A stretch of 39,171 bases of DNA. Origin: a virus. The notes under the pieces are model-generated. The model was not told the origin of the DNA and did no database searches. It saw only the letters and a list, made by a program, of their open reading frames with translations. Position numbers and translations under genes: made by a program. Positions 14,163-20,856 of this stretch are shown here, in pieces (within the stretch, counting starts at the first letter, position 1; every line of letters begins with the position of its first letter). The stretch covers positions 1 through 39,171 of IMG/VR virus record IMGVR_UViG_3300007514_000029; one strand, written 5' to 3'.

Positions 14163-14625
14163 TATTAGCTTCGGCCTATTGTGTGTTATTTATATGCTTT
14201 GCTTGACGCAAGTATTTGCTGACGAGGTGTTGACGAGAGATGAGCGTATCGTTGCGCTTACTATATTAGGAGAGGCTCGTGGTGAAGGAAAACGTGGAAT
14301 GTATGCCGTGGGGTGTGTAATTCAAAAACGTGCGTCAGAGCGTAACCTCACGCCAGCAAAGGTGTGTCATCAACCTTATCAGTTCAGCATTTGGAATGCT
14401 GGGAAGGGTAAGATTAAAAAAGAGAGTGAGCTATATTATCTGTGGAAGTCGAAGTCTATGATGTATGCTAGAGAACTAGCAAGGGCAATTTGTAAGGGTA
14501 AGCCTTTAGATCAAAAATTTACTGGTCACGCAAATCACTATTGTAGAAAAGAAATCAATAACTATTGGACAAGAAAAGGGAAGGTTACAAAAATAATCGG
14601 CAATCATAAATTCTTTAAGCTGTAA
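14146..14625 (+). CDS. SleB-type cell-wall hydrolase, secreted
   Basis: 159 aa from the ATG at 14146; an upstream TTG in frame is less likely. Residues 1-25 form a signal peptide (basic MKNG, hydrophobic core, cleavage after VFA). TILGEARGEGKRGMYAVGCV (residues 39-58) is the hydrolase_2/SleB signature with the catalytic Glu43; PYQFSIWN (78-84) and the C-terminal GNHKFF complete it. SleB enzymes cut peptidoglycan as lytic transglycosylases or related hydrolases. A signal peptide would send it to the periplasm without a holin, as with other secreted endolysins. It likely serves lysis or early wall remodelling. Family secure. Confidence 0.88.
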   Translation: MKNGISISFGLLCVIYMLCLTQVFADEVLTRDERIVALTILGEARGEGKRGMYAVGCVIQKRASERNLTPAKVCHQPYQFSIWNAGKGKIKKESELYYLWKSKSMMYARELARAICKGKPLDQKFTGHANHYCRKEINNYWTRKGKVTKIIGNHKFFKL

Positions 14626-14631
14626 AATGTC

Positions 14632-14675
14632 CTCGGCGATATTTCACTTAAAATAAGCCTCGGCGATATTTACCC
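14632..14675. repeat. Short direct repeat after SleB gene
   Basis: CCTCGGCGATATTT occurs twice 26 nt apart, each followed by a TTA/TTT block and AATAAG. GGCGATAT occurs a third time inside the palindromic element that follows. Confidence 0.6.
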
Positions 14676-14686
14676 TTTAATAAGTG

Positions 14687-14744
14687 CTTGACCTGCAACG
14701 CTTTAGGCGATATCGGCTGCCCGCCTGGGTCATGTTGACCCTAG
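14687..14744. repeat. Palindromic element copy 3
   Basis: CAACGCTTTAGGCGATA, core TCGGCTGCCCG, then a separate hairpin GGGTCA-TGT-TGACCC. Core in the GGCTGC orientation. Confidence 0.65.
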
Positions 14745-14784
14745 GTTATTCACACGTTGTTAACGGGGTGTGCCAGGTTGTCTC

Positions 14785-14813
14785 TTGACTTTTTGGTAAA
14801 AATGGGTTATACT
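14785..14813 (+). promoter_or_regulatory. Leaderless promoter, TTGACT/TATACT family
   Basis: TTGACT, 17 bp, TATACT, then 6 nt to the ATG at 14820. The spacer TTTTGGTAAAAATGGGT is the same as at 16370. Confidence 0.85.
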
Positions 14814-14819
14814 GTACTT

Positions 14820-15014
14820 ATGTTAATCGAAAAAGAATCACCTCTCAGCGGCAACAAAAACATCATGGACATAGACGTAACCCTCGCGCAAATTGAAGCG
14901 TGGAAGGGCGGCGAGCTTATCCAAAACGCCATGCCGAACCTCTCGGCAGATGAACGCGAGTTCATCAAGACGGGCATCACTCCCGAAGAATGGGAGAATA
15001 CATTTGGTGATTGA
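14820..15014 (+). CDS. Small phage protein with ITPEEWENTFGD tail
   Basis: 64 aa. The start at 14820 is fixed by the promoter (an upstream in-frame ATG-like reading is promoter DNA). Residues 18-64 (VTLAQIEAWKGGELIQNAMP, then LSADEREFIKTGITPEEW) resemble short unannotated phage proteins with an 'AW..GELIQNA.P.L...EREF..TGIT..EW' pattern. A two-helix, hydrophobic-core protein is likely. Function unknown. Confidence 0.75.
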   Translation: MLIEKESPLSGNKNIMDIDVTLAQIEAWKGGELIQNAMPNLSADEREFIKTGITPEEWENTFGD

Positions 15015-15039
15015 CACCATGCCGTGTATTTAGTAGAAT
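15011..15039 (+). promoter_or_regulatory. Leaderless promoter before ArfA-like gene
   Basis: TTGACA (consensus), 17 bp, TAGAAT, 7 nt to the ATG at 15047. The -35 overlaps the stop codon of the preceding gene. Confidence 0.8.
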
Positions 15040-15046
15040 TAGAAAA

Positions 15047-15181
15047 ATGAAAATCAAAGTGACAGTCAAAGCGCGAGTGAACAAGCAGGGGCTTATGGGT
15101 AGTAAGTCACGCCCTCACCGTGTTAAAAAGGGCAAAGGATCTTTTCGTCGTCACTCTAAACACAAGGGCAAATGTGAATAA
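15047..15181 (+). CDS. ArfA-like basic peptide (putative)
   Basis: 44 aa, strongly basic. Residues 27-39 (KKGKGSFRRHSKH) resemble the C-terminal mRNA-channel segment of bacterial ArfA (KKGKGSYxRxxKH), which helps rescue ribosomes stalled on messages lacking a stop codon. Everything before it is short and does not show the ArfA RF2-recruiting part, so this may be a fragment-like mimic or an unrelated basic RNA-binding peptide. The stop codon lies in the TGTGAATAA box. Own leaderless promoter. The motif match is seen directly; the role is inference. Confidence 0.5.
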   Translation: MKIKVTVKARVNKQGLMGSKSRPHRVKKGKGSFRRHSKHKGKCE

Positions 15182-15210
15182 CTTTTGCTCGGCTTATTAA
15201 CTCAATACTG

Positions 15211-15216
15211 TATAAT
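15211..15216 (+). promoter_or_regulatory. -10 element before 15225 gene
   Basis: TATAAT, 8 nt before the ATG. No good -35 at the standard distance; the TGTGAATAA box at 15173 lies 29 bp upstream. Confidence 0.5.
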
Positions 15217-15224
15217 CGACACCA

Positions 15225-15656
15225 ATGAAAACAAAACTAACATACCTCGCAGACCACGACCAACGCCTCGTTTATTTGAATGGAAAAAGGTCAGACATTA
15301 AAAACGATTGGCTTTTGCTATTCAATCACGGTGGAACAAACGATGAACTCGAATGGATTTTTGATGATCGTGCTTGTTTCTATACAAACGAGAAGAAGCT
15401 ACTCTCTGGCTTAACTAGCATTTACTTTCACCGCCTTTTGAATGAGTCGGAAGAATCCGATTGCTTTAAGGGTGTAAAAGGGGGTGCAATGCCTTACGCT
15501 AAAGAGTTAGCGCAACAGACCATTAGCAAAATGGAAAAAGAAAGCAGCAAGCCCATTTACCTAGCCTTAAATCAACCCTATAAAAACCTTTCGGTGTTCG
15601 GTATGGGTACGATTGAAACCACCGACGAAAAAGGATTCTCGAAAGGAACTCTCTAA
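15225..15656 (+). CDS. Hypothetical protein, 143 aa
   Basis: A beta-rich, aromatic N-terminal half with a conserved-looking GGTNDELEWIFDDRACF (36-52) and a helical segment (residues 88-104). No motif of a known enzyme seen. It begins a three-gene unit. Confidence 0.7.
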   Translation: MKTKLTYLADHDQRLVYLNGKRSDIKNDWLLLFNHGGTNDELEWIFDDRACFYTNEKKLLSGLTSIYFHRLLNESEESDCFKGVKGGAMPYAKELAQQTISKMEKESSKPIYLALNQPYKNLSVFGMGTIETTDEKGFSKGTL

Positions 15657-15658
15657 TC

Positions 15659-16087
15659 ATGAAAGGCTTTGTACAAGTTTATCGTAATCTGAATAAAAAG
15701 TTACACGATGGCGACCACGGCCCAGTGTATAGTGTGCGAGGTGATGATGGTTTAGTTAAGAAACACACCTGTCACCTTACGCTTTGGGATTGCACGTTTC
15801 GCGTGAGTGATAAGGGCAACGAGCGTGTGCGTGACGAGAAAAGAAAAAATGTTCACGCTTACATTCAAGGCAGAGAAGGATGGAATGAAGAACAGCAGCG
15901 TTGGCAGTACATTGGCCCAAGTTGCGATGCCATGACTGAAGCCATTGCTATTACATATGACCCTTATAAATATAAATCCTTTGTGCGTGTAGATACAGGC
16001 GAACCAATATATAAAGCGGATACAGTTATATTTGGTTGTGGTAAATTAGGCAGAGAGGTAAAAGCGTTAGGAGTCAACAATGAGTAA
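15659..16087 (+). CDS. Conserved-type phage protein, 142 aa
   Basis: MKGFVQVYRNLNKK opens with a pattern seen in conserved hypothetical phage proteins ('MKGFVNVYRNLN...FSVRD'); FRVSDKGNERVRDEKRKNVHAYIQG (47-71) is the second conserved-looking block. Probably a small beta-rich single domain. Starts 2 nt after the preceding stop and overlaps the next gene by 8 nt. Function unknown. Confidence 0.75.
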   Translation: MKGFVQVYRNLNKKLHDGDHGPVYSVRGDDGLVKKHTCHLTLWDCTFRVSDKGNERVRDEKRKNVHAYIQGREGWNEEQQRWQYIGPSCDAMTEAIAITYDPYKYKSFVRVDTGEPIYKADTVIFGCGKLGREVKALGVNNE

Positions 16088-16280
16088 ACCTTTTGCAATC
16101 ATACAAAATGATAATACCCTTCAAACGTTTATTCGCGTGGGTGACCGATATATTGAAGCGGCACAAGAAGAATTTATTCCGCTCCGCGAGCTTGCTAAAC
16201 AGATGAGGACAACACTCACGCCAGAGGCGTTTATGGACACGGTGGTTGAAGAATGGCGCAACATAGAGGACGAAGAATAA
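16080..16280 (+). CDS. Small acidic protein, 66 aa
   Basis: Acidic, with a central helix (EEFIPLRELAKQM) and C-terminal helix rich in Glu. It overlaps the preceding gene by 8 nt. No family recognised. Confidence 0.65.
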   Translation: MSKPFAIIQNDNTLQTFIRVGDRYIEAAQEEFIPLRELAKQMRTTLTPEAFMDTVVEEWRNIEDEE

Positions 16281-16290
16281 CACTGTTTTT

Positions 16291-16335
16291 CTTGACTTTG
16301 GCACGAAGTCGGCTGCAGATTTGATGCCAAGTGCT
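16291..16335. repeat. Palindromic element copy 4
   Basis: TTGACTTTGGCACGAAG, core TCGGCTGCAGA, TTTGATGCCAAGTGC. Core in the GGCTGC orientation. TGTGAATAA follows 3 nt later. Confidence 0.8.
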
Positions 16336-16363
16336 ACTGTGAATAACTTTCCTGGATTAGGGG

Positions 16364-16392
16364 TTGACTTTTTGGTAAAAATGGGTTACATT
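16364..16392 (+). promoter_or_regulatory. Leaderless promoter, TTGACT family copy 2
   Basis: TTGACT and the same 17-bp spacer as at 14785, then TACATT (TATACT lies 4 bases on), 5 nt to the ATG at 16398. Confidence 0.75.
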
Positions 16393-16397
16393 ATACT

Positions 16398-16682
16398 ATG
16401 TTGAAAATGAAACTGAACAAAAAAGAGCAAGAGTTTATTGCTGAGAACATCACCAACTTCGATGTGGTGACAGGTATAGAAGTCAATGACATTGAAGTCA
16501 GGATTCATGGCAAACACTTTGGTGGCGTTGGCAGCACCGCGATTTATCGCACTAATGACATGGCAAAGATTTGGAAGCATTCCACCGACAAAATTAAGAA
16601 GATTGAAAAAAATCTTCAAAAGCTTGCGCCAAAGCGTTTTCACCCACGTCGCAAGTATTGCGAAGCGAATCAAGAAAGTTAA
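16398..16682 (+). CDS. Small basic protein, 94 aa
   Basis: A short N-terminal helix (MLKMKLNKKEQEFIAENI), a strand-like middle, and a lysine-rich helix (residues 55-75) ending in a basic tail. No enzyme motif seen. Its ATG directly follows a -10 element. Confidence 0.65.
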   Translation: MLKMKLNKKEQEFIAENITNFDVVTGIEVNDIEVRIHGKHFGGVGSTAIYRTNDMAKIWKHSTDKIKKIEKNLQKLAPKRFHPRRKYCEANQES

Positions 16683-16684
16683 TC

Positions 16685-16721
16685 GGTGGGACTACGGATG
16701 TCCCACCCTCTATGGTATACT
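16685..16721 (+). promoter_or_regulatory. Palindromic operator with extended -10, copy 1
   Basis: GGTGGGAC-TACGGAT-GTCCCACC (16685-16707), then TGGTATACT (extended -10, TATACT at 16716) and 6 nt to the ATG at 16728. The palindrome replaces the -35 region. Same geometry in three other copies. Confidence 0.85.
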
Positions 16722-16727
16722 AGACGC

Positions 16728-17003
16728 ATGAAGAATATGAAAAACAACAACATCACAGAAGCACAACTCCTCCTCAATAACGAGGTGAAGATTAACGTGG
16801 GTCAGTTCGCGGGCAAGACCGCCCTTGTTCGCAAGGTCATGGCCGATGGTCGTAGCCTTGAGGTTGAGATTGCTAACAGTAGCGGCAAGATTGCCTTTCT
16901 GGATGTCACTTTTGTCAGTGAGATTCAAGAGCGGACACAGTTCGCCAAGACCGAGCAAAGCCTCGGCCCAATCGCTAACAGCGTGGTTCAAGACCACATT
17001 TAG
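16728..17003 (+). CDS. Hypothetical protein, 91 aa
   Basis: Begins MKNMKNNN, like the MKIKNN/MKIKND starts of three other genes driven by the same operator module. The middle (GKTALVRKVMADGRSLEVEI) suggests a beta barrel-like small domain. The last third is polar. No family recognised. Confidence 0.65.
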   Translation: MKNMKNNNITEAQLLLNNEVKINVGQFAGKTALVRKVMADGRSLEVEIANSSGKIAFLDVTFVSEIQERTQFAKTEQSLGPIANSVVQDHI

Positions 17004-17033
17004 AGCTTGACCTCATTACGGTATTAATTTAAA

Positions 17034-17249
17034 ATGAATAAAACAATGAAAGAAAACATAACATTTATTCCACCGCTCGACCTTGCGGAAGATGGTTGGT
17101 TGAACATTAACGGAGAGACTCTTCGCATAACAAACATTCATCATTTTGATGATTTCGGACATACTCTTGAGACGTTCACTCTTGAGGATGGGCAAGAGGT
17201 TTATTCTCTCGATGAGGGTGAATTCACTACCGAACTTTGGGAGGGTTAA
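17034..17249 (+). CDS. Small acidic protein, 71 aa
   Basis: Alternating short strands with repeated 'DGQEV...LDEGEF' pattern suggest a small beta barrel. ATG at 17034 follows TATTAA by 6 nt; a second Met (17046) is an alternative. No family recognised. Confidence 0.65.
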   Translation: MNKTMKENITFIPPLDLAEDGWLNINGETLRITNIHHFDDFGHTLETFTLEDGQEVYSLDEGEFTTELWEG

Positions 17250-17253
17250 GATT

Positions 17254-17493
17254 ATGAGAATGAAAAGACAACTAATCTTTAAAAGCGGAAAGCCTCAAAA
17301 CGTAGTGCCGACCACGCGCAAACAAAATTTTGCTGCGGCGAAGTCCTGCGAGACATATAACGAGGCCGTGAGTTTGTTTAGAGCGTTGCAACACGCTAAC
17401 AACATGGGAACAGGTGAGCATGACTTTGATATATTAGAGACTCACTTCATTAATAAAAAGGGGTTAGTGAATTACATTAGAGAAGGGCTTTAA
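17254..17493 (+). CDS. Small basic protein, 79 aa
   Basis: Begins MRMKRQLIFKSGKPQNVVP, 4 nt after the preceding stop. The basic N-terminus is followed by an amphipathic helix (residues 35-49). A longer in-frame extension overlaps the previous gene and is not preferred. No family recognised. Confidence 0.6.
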   Translation: MRMKRQLIFKSGKPQNVVPTTRKQNFAAAKSCETYNEAVSLFRALQHANNMGTGEHDFDILETHFINKKGLVNYIREGL

Positions 17494-17494
17494 A

Positions 17495-17800
17495 ATGATT
17501 GACTATTGGGGTGATCTTGTTAAGCGGGAAGAAAAAATGAAATTTGAAGATTTAAAATTTGAGGATGTCTCTGCAACACACGGAGAGAACGCAATTCAGG
17601 CATATGTGGAATTGCCGAACGGTTATGATGTTTCCGTGGTGAAGCATCGGTTTTCATACGGTGGCGAAAAAGGTTTATTTGAAATTGGTTGCTTCTTCAA
17701 CAATCACATGGTTGACCCTTCTGATTGGGGCGATACCGTTAAGGGGTGGTTGAATGAAAGCGACGTTGAACATTGGTTGAACTATATTAAAAAACTATGA
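17495..17800 (+). CDS. Conserved-type phage protein with SYGG motif
   Basis: 101 aa. GYDVSVVKHRFSYGGEKGLFEIGCF (43-67) resembles a conserved hypothetical phage protein with 'NGYGVSVV...SYGG..GL.E.AV'. That family usually begins MKFEDLKF, which here is residue 15 (base 17537), so the true start may be there, giving 87 aa. ATG at 17495 directly follows the previous stop. Function unknown. Confidence 0.7.
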   Translation: MIDYWGDLVKREEKMKFEDLKFEDVSATHGENAIQAYVELPNGYDVSVVKHRFSYGGEKGLFEIGCFFNNHMVDPSDWGDTVKGWLNESDVEHWLNYIKKL

Positions 17801-17904
17801 ATGACTCCTATAGAGATTTGCACTTTTTCCTTTTCTGTTTAATCGGTGCGTTTATTATTATAATCGCAACGGGTATTTATATTGAAATTTTGCCCTACCT
17901 GTAG
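17797..17904 (+). CDS. Single-span membrane peptide, 35 aa
   Basis: MNDSYRDLHF then a hydrophobic stretch (residues 9-31, FFLFCLIGAFIIIIATGIYI). It overlaps the preceding stop codon (ATGA). Like the other micropeptides, probably an inner-membrane span of unknown role. Confidence 0.65.
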   Translation: MNDSYRDLHFFLFCLIGAFIIIIATGIYIEILPYL

Positions 17905-17910
17905 AGCATT

Positions 17911-17962
17911 GTTTTTCCACACTATGGCACGGCATGTGCTGCCCGCTTGGCATAAAGTGTTG
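17911..17962. repeat. Palindromic element copy 5 (diverged)
   Basis: CCACACTATGGCACGGCA, centre TGTGCTGCCCG, then CTTGGCATAAAGTGTTG. The right arm AAAGTGTTG is the exact inverse of the CAACACTTT left arm of the other copies. Confidence 0.65.
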
Positions 17963-18007
17963 ATTATCAAGGGTTTAGCGTTGTGAATAACTTTACCAGG
18001 ATAGTTC

Positions 18008-18036
18008 TTGCTTCTTTGACGATTTTCCGTCATAAT
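18008..18036 (+). promoter_or_regulatory. Leaderless promoter before 18043 gene
   Basis: TTGCTT, 17 bp, CATAAT, 6 nt to the ATG. The same -35 and spacing occur on the minus strand at 26464. Confidence 0.7.
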
Positions 18037-18042
18037 GCTCCC

Positions 18043-18411
18043 ATGAAATTAAAACTGACCGCAGCACCTAACGCAACCCGCCGCACTCGCAATCGCATCA
18101 GTGAGATCGGGCCGATCTTTGAAGATGTCACCCGTGAGTTTACGGGCAAGAATTCCGTTGCGGATCGCGTTTTATTGCGTGGTCAACGCGATTGGTTGGG
18201 ATGGCTTCCCATCTCTGAAATTCGAGCCACCAGCCCAATGGGGTCATCAAAAATCATTTGGCCCGTGGATGAAGATGGTGACTATCGTAGCGCGGGATGG
18301 CACCCGTTGAATCTACACGCGTGGCGGCGTGAGTGTATCGATGGCAAGGCCCATCTTGACCCTTTGGACGCGTGTGGGCATGAGTCCAAACCATATCCAA
18401 AGCGGGTGTGA
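18043..18411 (+). CDS. Basic hypothetical protein, 122 aa
   Basis: Very basic N-terminus (MKLKLTAAPNATRRTRNRIS), then EIGPIFEDVTREF and a segment with LRGQRDWLGWLPISEI (49-64), resembling conserved hypothetical phage proteins. A strong basic head suggests nucleic-acid contact. The stop overlaps the TGTGAATAA box at 18407. Function unknown. Confidence 0.7.
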   Translation: MKLKLTAAPNATRRTRNRISEIGPIFEDVTREFTGKNSVADRVLLRGQRDWLGWLPISEIRATSPMGSSKIIWPVDEDGDYRSAGWHPLNLHAWRRECIDGKAHLDPLDACGHESKPYPKRV

Positions 18412-18422
18412 ATAACTTTTTA

Positions 18423-18451
18423 TCGACCTTTTAATTCAATTCAACTATACT
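18423..18451 (+). promoter_or_regulatory. Leaderless promoter before 18458 gene
   Basis: TCGACC, 17 bp, TATACT, 6 nt to the ATG. Confidence 0.65.
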
Positions 18452-18457
18452 ACTCAA

Positions 18458-18715
18458 ATGATGAATAACGACATGAGCAACCCCACCAACCACGACGCGC
18501 GTATCTCCTGCGAGGAGGCTTTCACCGAGGACATGGGCCCCGCGACTTGGGCCAATGAGCCTGAGCCACAACCCGAACCGCCCAAGGGCGGGCGGTGTGA
18601 GGATGCACCTTGCTGTGGGTGCTGCCCTTCTTCTAATGACTATGCCGCAGACGACGGCTATGGTTCTTACGCGGCTGACGCGTGGCACGACGCCCACGAG
18701 TATCCCGAGTGGTAA
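18458..18715 (+). CDS. Cysteine-rich acidic protein, 85 aa
   Basis: An N-terminal polar part leads to a proline-rich stretch (residues 33-43) and a cysteine cluster CEDAPCCGCCP (47-57), then a Tyr/Asp/His-rich tail. Five clustered cysteines suggest metal binding. It is acidic and probably not globular without metal. More GC-rich than its neighbours, which hints at a separate origin. Confidence 0.65.
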   Translation: MMNNDMSNPTNHDARISCEEAFTEDMGPATWANEPEPQPEPPKGGRCEDAPCCGCCPSSNDYAADDGYGSYAADAWHDAHEYPEW

Positions 18716-18734
18716 GGGGGGAAGTTGTTGATTT

Positions 18735-18787
18735 TCAACACTTTGGCACGATATCGGCTGCACATTTCATGCCAAGTGCTTTTTTTC
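18735..18787. repeat. Palindromic element copy 6
   Basis: CAACACTTTGGCACGATA, core TCGGCTGCACA, TTTCATGCCAAGTGC then seven T. The reference copy for the GGCTGC orientation; the T-run suggests terminator activity. Confidence 0.85.
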
Positions 18788-18798
18788 AATTAGTTTAA

Positions 18799-18836
18799 GG
18801 GTGGGACTGCGGATGTCCCACCCCATATGCTATACT
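18799..18836 (+). promoter_or_regulatory. Palindromic operator with extended -10, copy 2
   Basis: GGGTGGGAC-TGCGGAT-GTCCCACCC, then TGCTATACT with TATACT at 18831 and 6 nt to the ATG at 18843. Confidence 0.85.
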
Positions 18837-18842
18837 AGACGC

Positions 18843-19298
18843 ATGAAAATTAAAAACAACAACGAAGCAATCAAACCAATATTTGATTTAGACGGCACTC
18901 TTATCGTAGAGGATAGAAGCAGCACCCGCCTATTTGATTTTCACAACTCCGCTGCTATTCTAAACCTAAAAGAATCTGATTTGACTCATCTCGGAGTGTT
19001 AGTCAGAGATTCAGGAAAGCAATTTGACATTCTCACAGCAAGAGGAAAAAGCAACGCAAGATTTGTTAGAGTTGCACTCACCAATTTAGGATTTAACGTC
19101 AGAGACATTATTTGCGTAGGAATCGATATTGACACTCCCGAAGACATGGACAAAGTTAGCGCGGATGACGTAGCAGAGAAAAAGCAAAGCTTTATTCGTA
19201 AGATCATGCGCAAACTCGTAGACAACGATCCAAGAAACGGTGCAGACCTTCCAGAAGGTTTATTTGAATTAGTAACACAAGACCAGACAGAATTTTAA
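18843..19298 (+). CDS. HAD-superfamily phosphatase-like protein
   Basis: 151 aa. Motif I FDLDGT (nucleophile Asp15, acid Asp17), motif II LTARG with Thr65, a Lys pair at 113-114 (motif III) and an acidic DNDP at 128-131 (motif IV region) fit the haloacid-dehalogenase fold. The family uses an aspartyl-phosphate intermediate and Mg2+; phage members include polynucleotide 3'-phosphatases and nucleotide phosphatases. Small cap, no kinase domain attached. Substrate unknown. The N-terminal MKIKNNN is shared with other operator-driven genes. Family secure; role open. Confidence 0.8.
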   Translation: MKIKNNNEAIKPIFDLDGTLIVEDRSSTRLFDFHNSAAILNLKESDLTHLGVLVRDSGKQFDILTARGKSNARFVRVALTNLGFNVRDIICVGIDIDTPEDMDKVSADDVAEKKQSFIRKIMRKLVDNDPRNGADLPEGLFELVTQDQTEF

Positions 19299-19312
19299 AC
19301 AAAAAAAAGAAA

Positions 19313-19600
19313 ATGAGAAACATCATCGACCCAAACGTGAAAGGCAGCCAAGCCTTTGGAGTATATCAACACATCATCCTGCGTAATGGCTGGGAGTATT
19401 ATTTGGAAAAGGCAGATAACGAAGGCGTTGCTTTTGGTTTTGTCATGGGCTTTGAAAACGAATGGGGAAGCGTTTATATGCCAGAGATTGAATCACACAT
19501 TGCAAGCATAGCTCGTGGCAATGAGCTTAATTACATCATGGCCCCATTTGGTTACATTTGGGAGGACGAAAAAGAATTACACAAGAAAGCTTGTGAATAA
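19313..19600 (+). CDS. Hypothetical protein, 95 aa (DUF2958-like pattern)
   Basis: GWEYYLEKADNEGVAFGFVM followed by GFENEWGSVYMPEIESHI has the 'W..Y..E...D..AFG.V.G...E.G.V...E.' flow of small DUF2958-type phage proteins; the match is by eye and weak. No catalytic residues identified. The stop codon lies in a TGTGAATAA box at 19592. Confidence 0.65.
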   Translation: MRNIIDPNVKGSQAFGVYQHIILRNGWEYYLEKADNEGVAFGFVMGFENEWGSVYMPEIESHIASIARGNELNYIMAPFGYIWEDEKELHKKACE

Positions 19601-19625
19601 CTAGTTGCCAGGAAAGCCTTGTTTT

Positions 19626-19673
19626 TCAACACTTTGGCACGAAGTCGGCTGCCGATTGAGACTGATTCTCAAT
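19626..19673. repeat. Palindromic element copy 7 with second palindrome
   Basis: CAACACTTTGGCACGAAG, core TCGGCTGCCGA, but the right arm is replaced by ATTGAGA-CTGAT-TCTCAAT. TGTGAATAA follows at 19679. Confidence 0.75.
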
Positions 19674-19704
19674 TAAATTGTGAATAACTTTTTCATTTTA
19701 GGGG

Positions 19705-19733
19705 TTGACTTTTTGGTAAAAATCAGGTATACT
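19705..19733 (+). promoter_or_regulatory. TTGACT family promoter, copy 3
   Basis: TTGACT, spacer beginning TTTTGGTAAAAAT as in the copies at 14785 and 16364, TATACT. Here the ATG lies 31 nt downstream (leader with GAGAGTGAGAG). Confidence 0.8.
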
Positions 19734-19763
19734 CTTTGTATTGAGAGTGAGAGATTAAAGATT

Positions 19764-19958
19764 ATGAGAAACCTACCAGCACTACCAGAGACGACCTTCG
19801 AAGTTACATTTGACAACGACAGCACGGTATTCATTAGCGCACGAGACAAAGAACACGCTCGCCGCATTGTGGAAAACAACAAAGGATTTAGCCTGTGGCG
19901 TAGAAGAGACGACGAAGAGTGGCAAAAGCGCACCATAAAAAAGATTGAGATAAATTAA
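19764..19958 (+). CDS. Small basic protein, 64 aa
   Basis: MRNLPALPETTFEVTFDNDS is a strand-turn-strand start; then SARDKEHARRIVENNKGF gives a helix, and a basic Trp/Arg-rich end (WRRRDDEEWQKR). Looks like a small alpha/beta domain of the phage 'A.D..HA..I' type. No family recognised. Confidence 0.7.
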   Translation: MRNLPALPETTFEVTFDNDSTVFISARDKEHARRIVENNKGFSLWRRRDDEEWQKRTIKKIEIN

Positions 19959-19959
19959 C

Positions 19960-19996
19960 GGTAGGACTACAAATGTCCCACCCCCTGTGATATACT
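19960..19996 (+). promoter_or_regulatory. Palindromic operator with extended -10, copy 3
   Basis: GGTAGGAC-TACAAAT-GTCCCACC (one mismatch), TGATATACT with TATACT at 19991, 6 nt to the ATG at 20003. Confidence 0.85.
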
Positions 19997-20002
19997 GAAC
20001 GC

Positions 20003-20356
20003 ATGAAAATTAAAAACGATATGAAAGCAAACAACCTAAAACTCGGAGCCATTTACATCAACGCAAACACTGGCCAACCTTGCCGCTTGGTCAACATCGT
20101 ACCCTGTCAGGGTGTCTGGTTAGAGACTTATGACGGTGAGGGATACGGTGAACTGGTTAAATTTGAAGATTGCCACTATGCAGACCAAGACGAGGTTCAA
20201 GATCACCTAGAAGATCACCGCACATTCACCGCTAACGCTAAAGCACCATCTCACAAAGAGATGCCAGCGCAACGCGTTAAGAATTACGATACCTATTGGA
20301 ACGTACAAGGCTACTACGAAGATAGTTATGGCAATGACATTCGATGCAGAGACTAA
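20003..20356 (+). CDS. Hypothetical protein, 117 aa
   Basis: MKIKNDMKANNLKLGAIYIN opens with the shared operator-module start; LGAIYINANTGQPCRLVNIV (13-32) then a strand-rich region suggest an SH3-like small barrel. The C-terminus is acidic and aromatic. No family recognised. Confidence 0.65.
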   Translation: MKIKNDMKANNLKLGAIYINANTGQPCRLVNIVPCQGVWLETYDGEGYGELVKFEDCHYADQDEVQDHLEDHRTFTANAKAPSHKEMPAQRVKNYDTYWNVQGYYEDSYGNDIRCRD

Positions 20357-20385
20357 CCCTATTCAATTCAACCCTTATTATAATT

Positions 20386-20583
20386 ATGAAAAAACACAAC
20401 ATACAAAACGCAAGCCCATTCGCCACAAAGCAACTGGGTGACAAACTCAACAAGGTATTAGCAAAGCATGAAAGAAAGATTGATCGCGGCCTTTCTCGTT
20501 TGCTAGATGGTCTCATTGGCGCAATCATTGCCCTCGGCTTTGTAGTCGCTCATGGTATGCTCACCACACAGTGGACGTGGTAG
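20386..20583 (+). CDS. Single-span membrane protein, 65 aa
   Basis: A basic, helical head (residues 1-42) leads into a hydrophobic span (GLIGAIIALGFVVAHGML, 43-60). TATTATAAT lies just before the ATG. Probably anchored in the inner membrane with the basic part in the cytoplasm. Role unknown. Confidence 0.65.
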   Translation: MKKHNIQNASPFATKQLGDKLNKVLAKHERKIDRGLSRLLDGLIGAIIALGFVVAHGMLTTQWTW

Positions 20584-20626
20584 CACCACACACACGCACA
20601 CACACTAACCCTAACCAAGGACATAT

Positions 20627-20776
20627 ATGTTACACGTTGGATTCGAAACCATCATAGGCGTAGGCCTCATCCTGTTCTCTCTATACAAAACAGATAAGAA
20701 GAACATGACCACATTGCTTATTGGCTTTGCTGGTGTTGCGCTTACTATCCTAGGGCGTCATGCTTGTGGATGGTAG
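20627..20776 (+). CDS. Two-span membrane peptide, 49 aa
   Basis: Two hydrophobic segments (about residues 6-20 and 29-43) with a lysine-rich loop (KTDKKN) between them; ends GRHACGW. AAGGACAT precedes the ATG as ribosome site. Possible holin-like peptide, not adjacent to any lysin. Confidence 0.65.
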   Translation: MLHVGFETIIGVGLILFSLYKTDKKNMTTLLIGFAGVALTILGRHACGW

Positions 20777-20856
20777 GCGTACACGCTAACCCCTGACGCT
20801 AACCCCTAAGGACACAAGCACTATGTAAACTCACAATCCACATAAAGCACTGTATA

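Noticed and set aside
16686-16727. Extended N-termini reading through the operator (MGLRMSHP-type starts, also at 18801 and 21087)
   Set aside because: The repeated peptide is just the translated GTGGGAC/GTCCCAC palindrome and -10 element; the ATG 42 nt on is at the transcription start.
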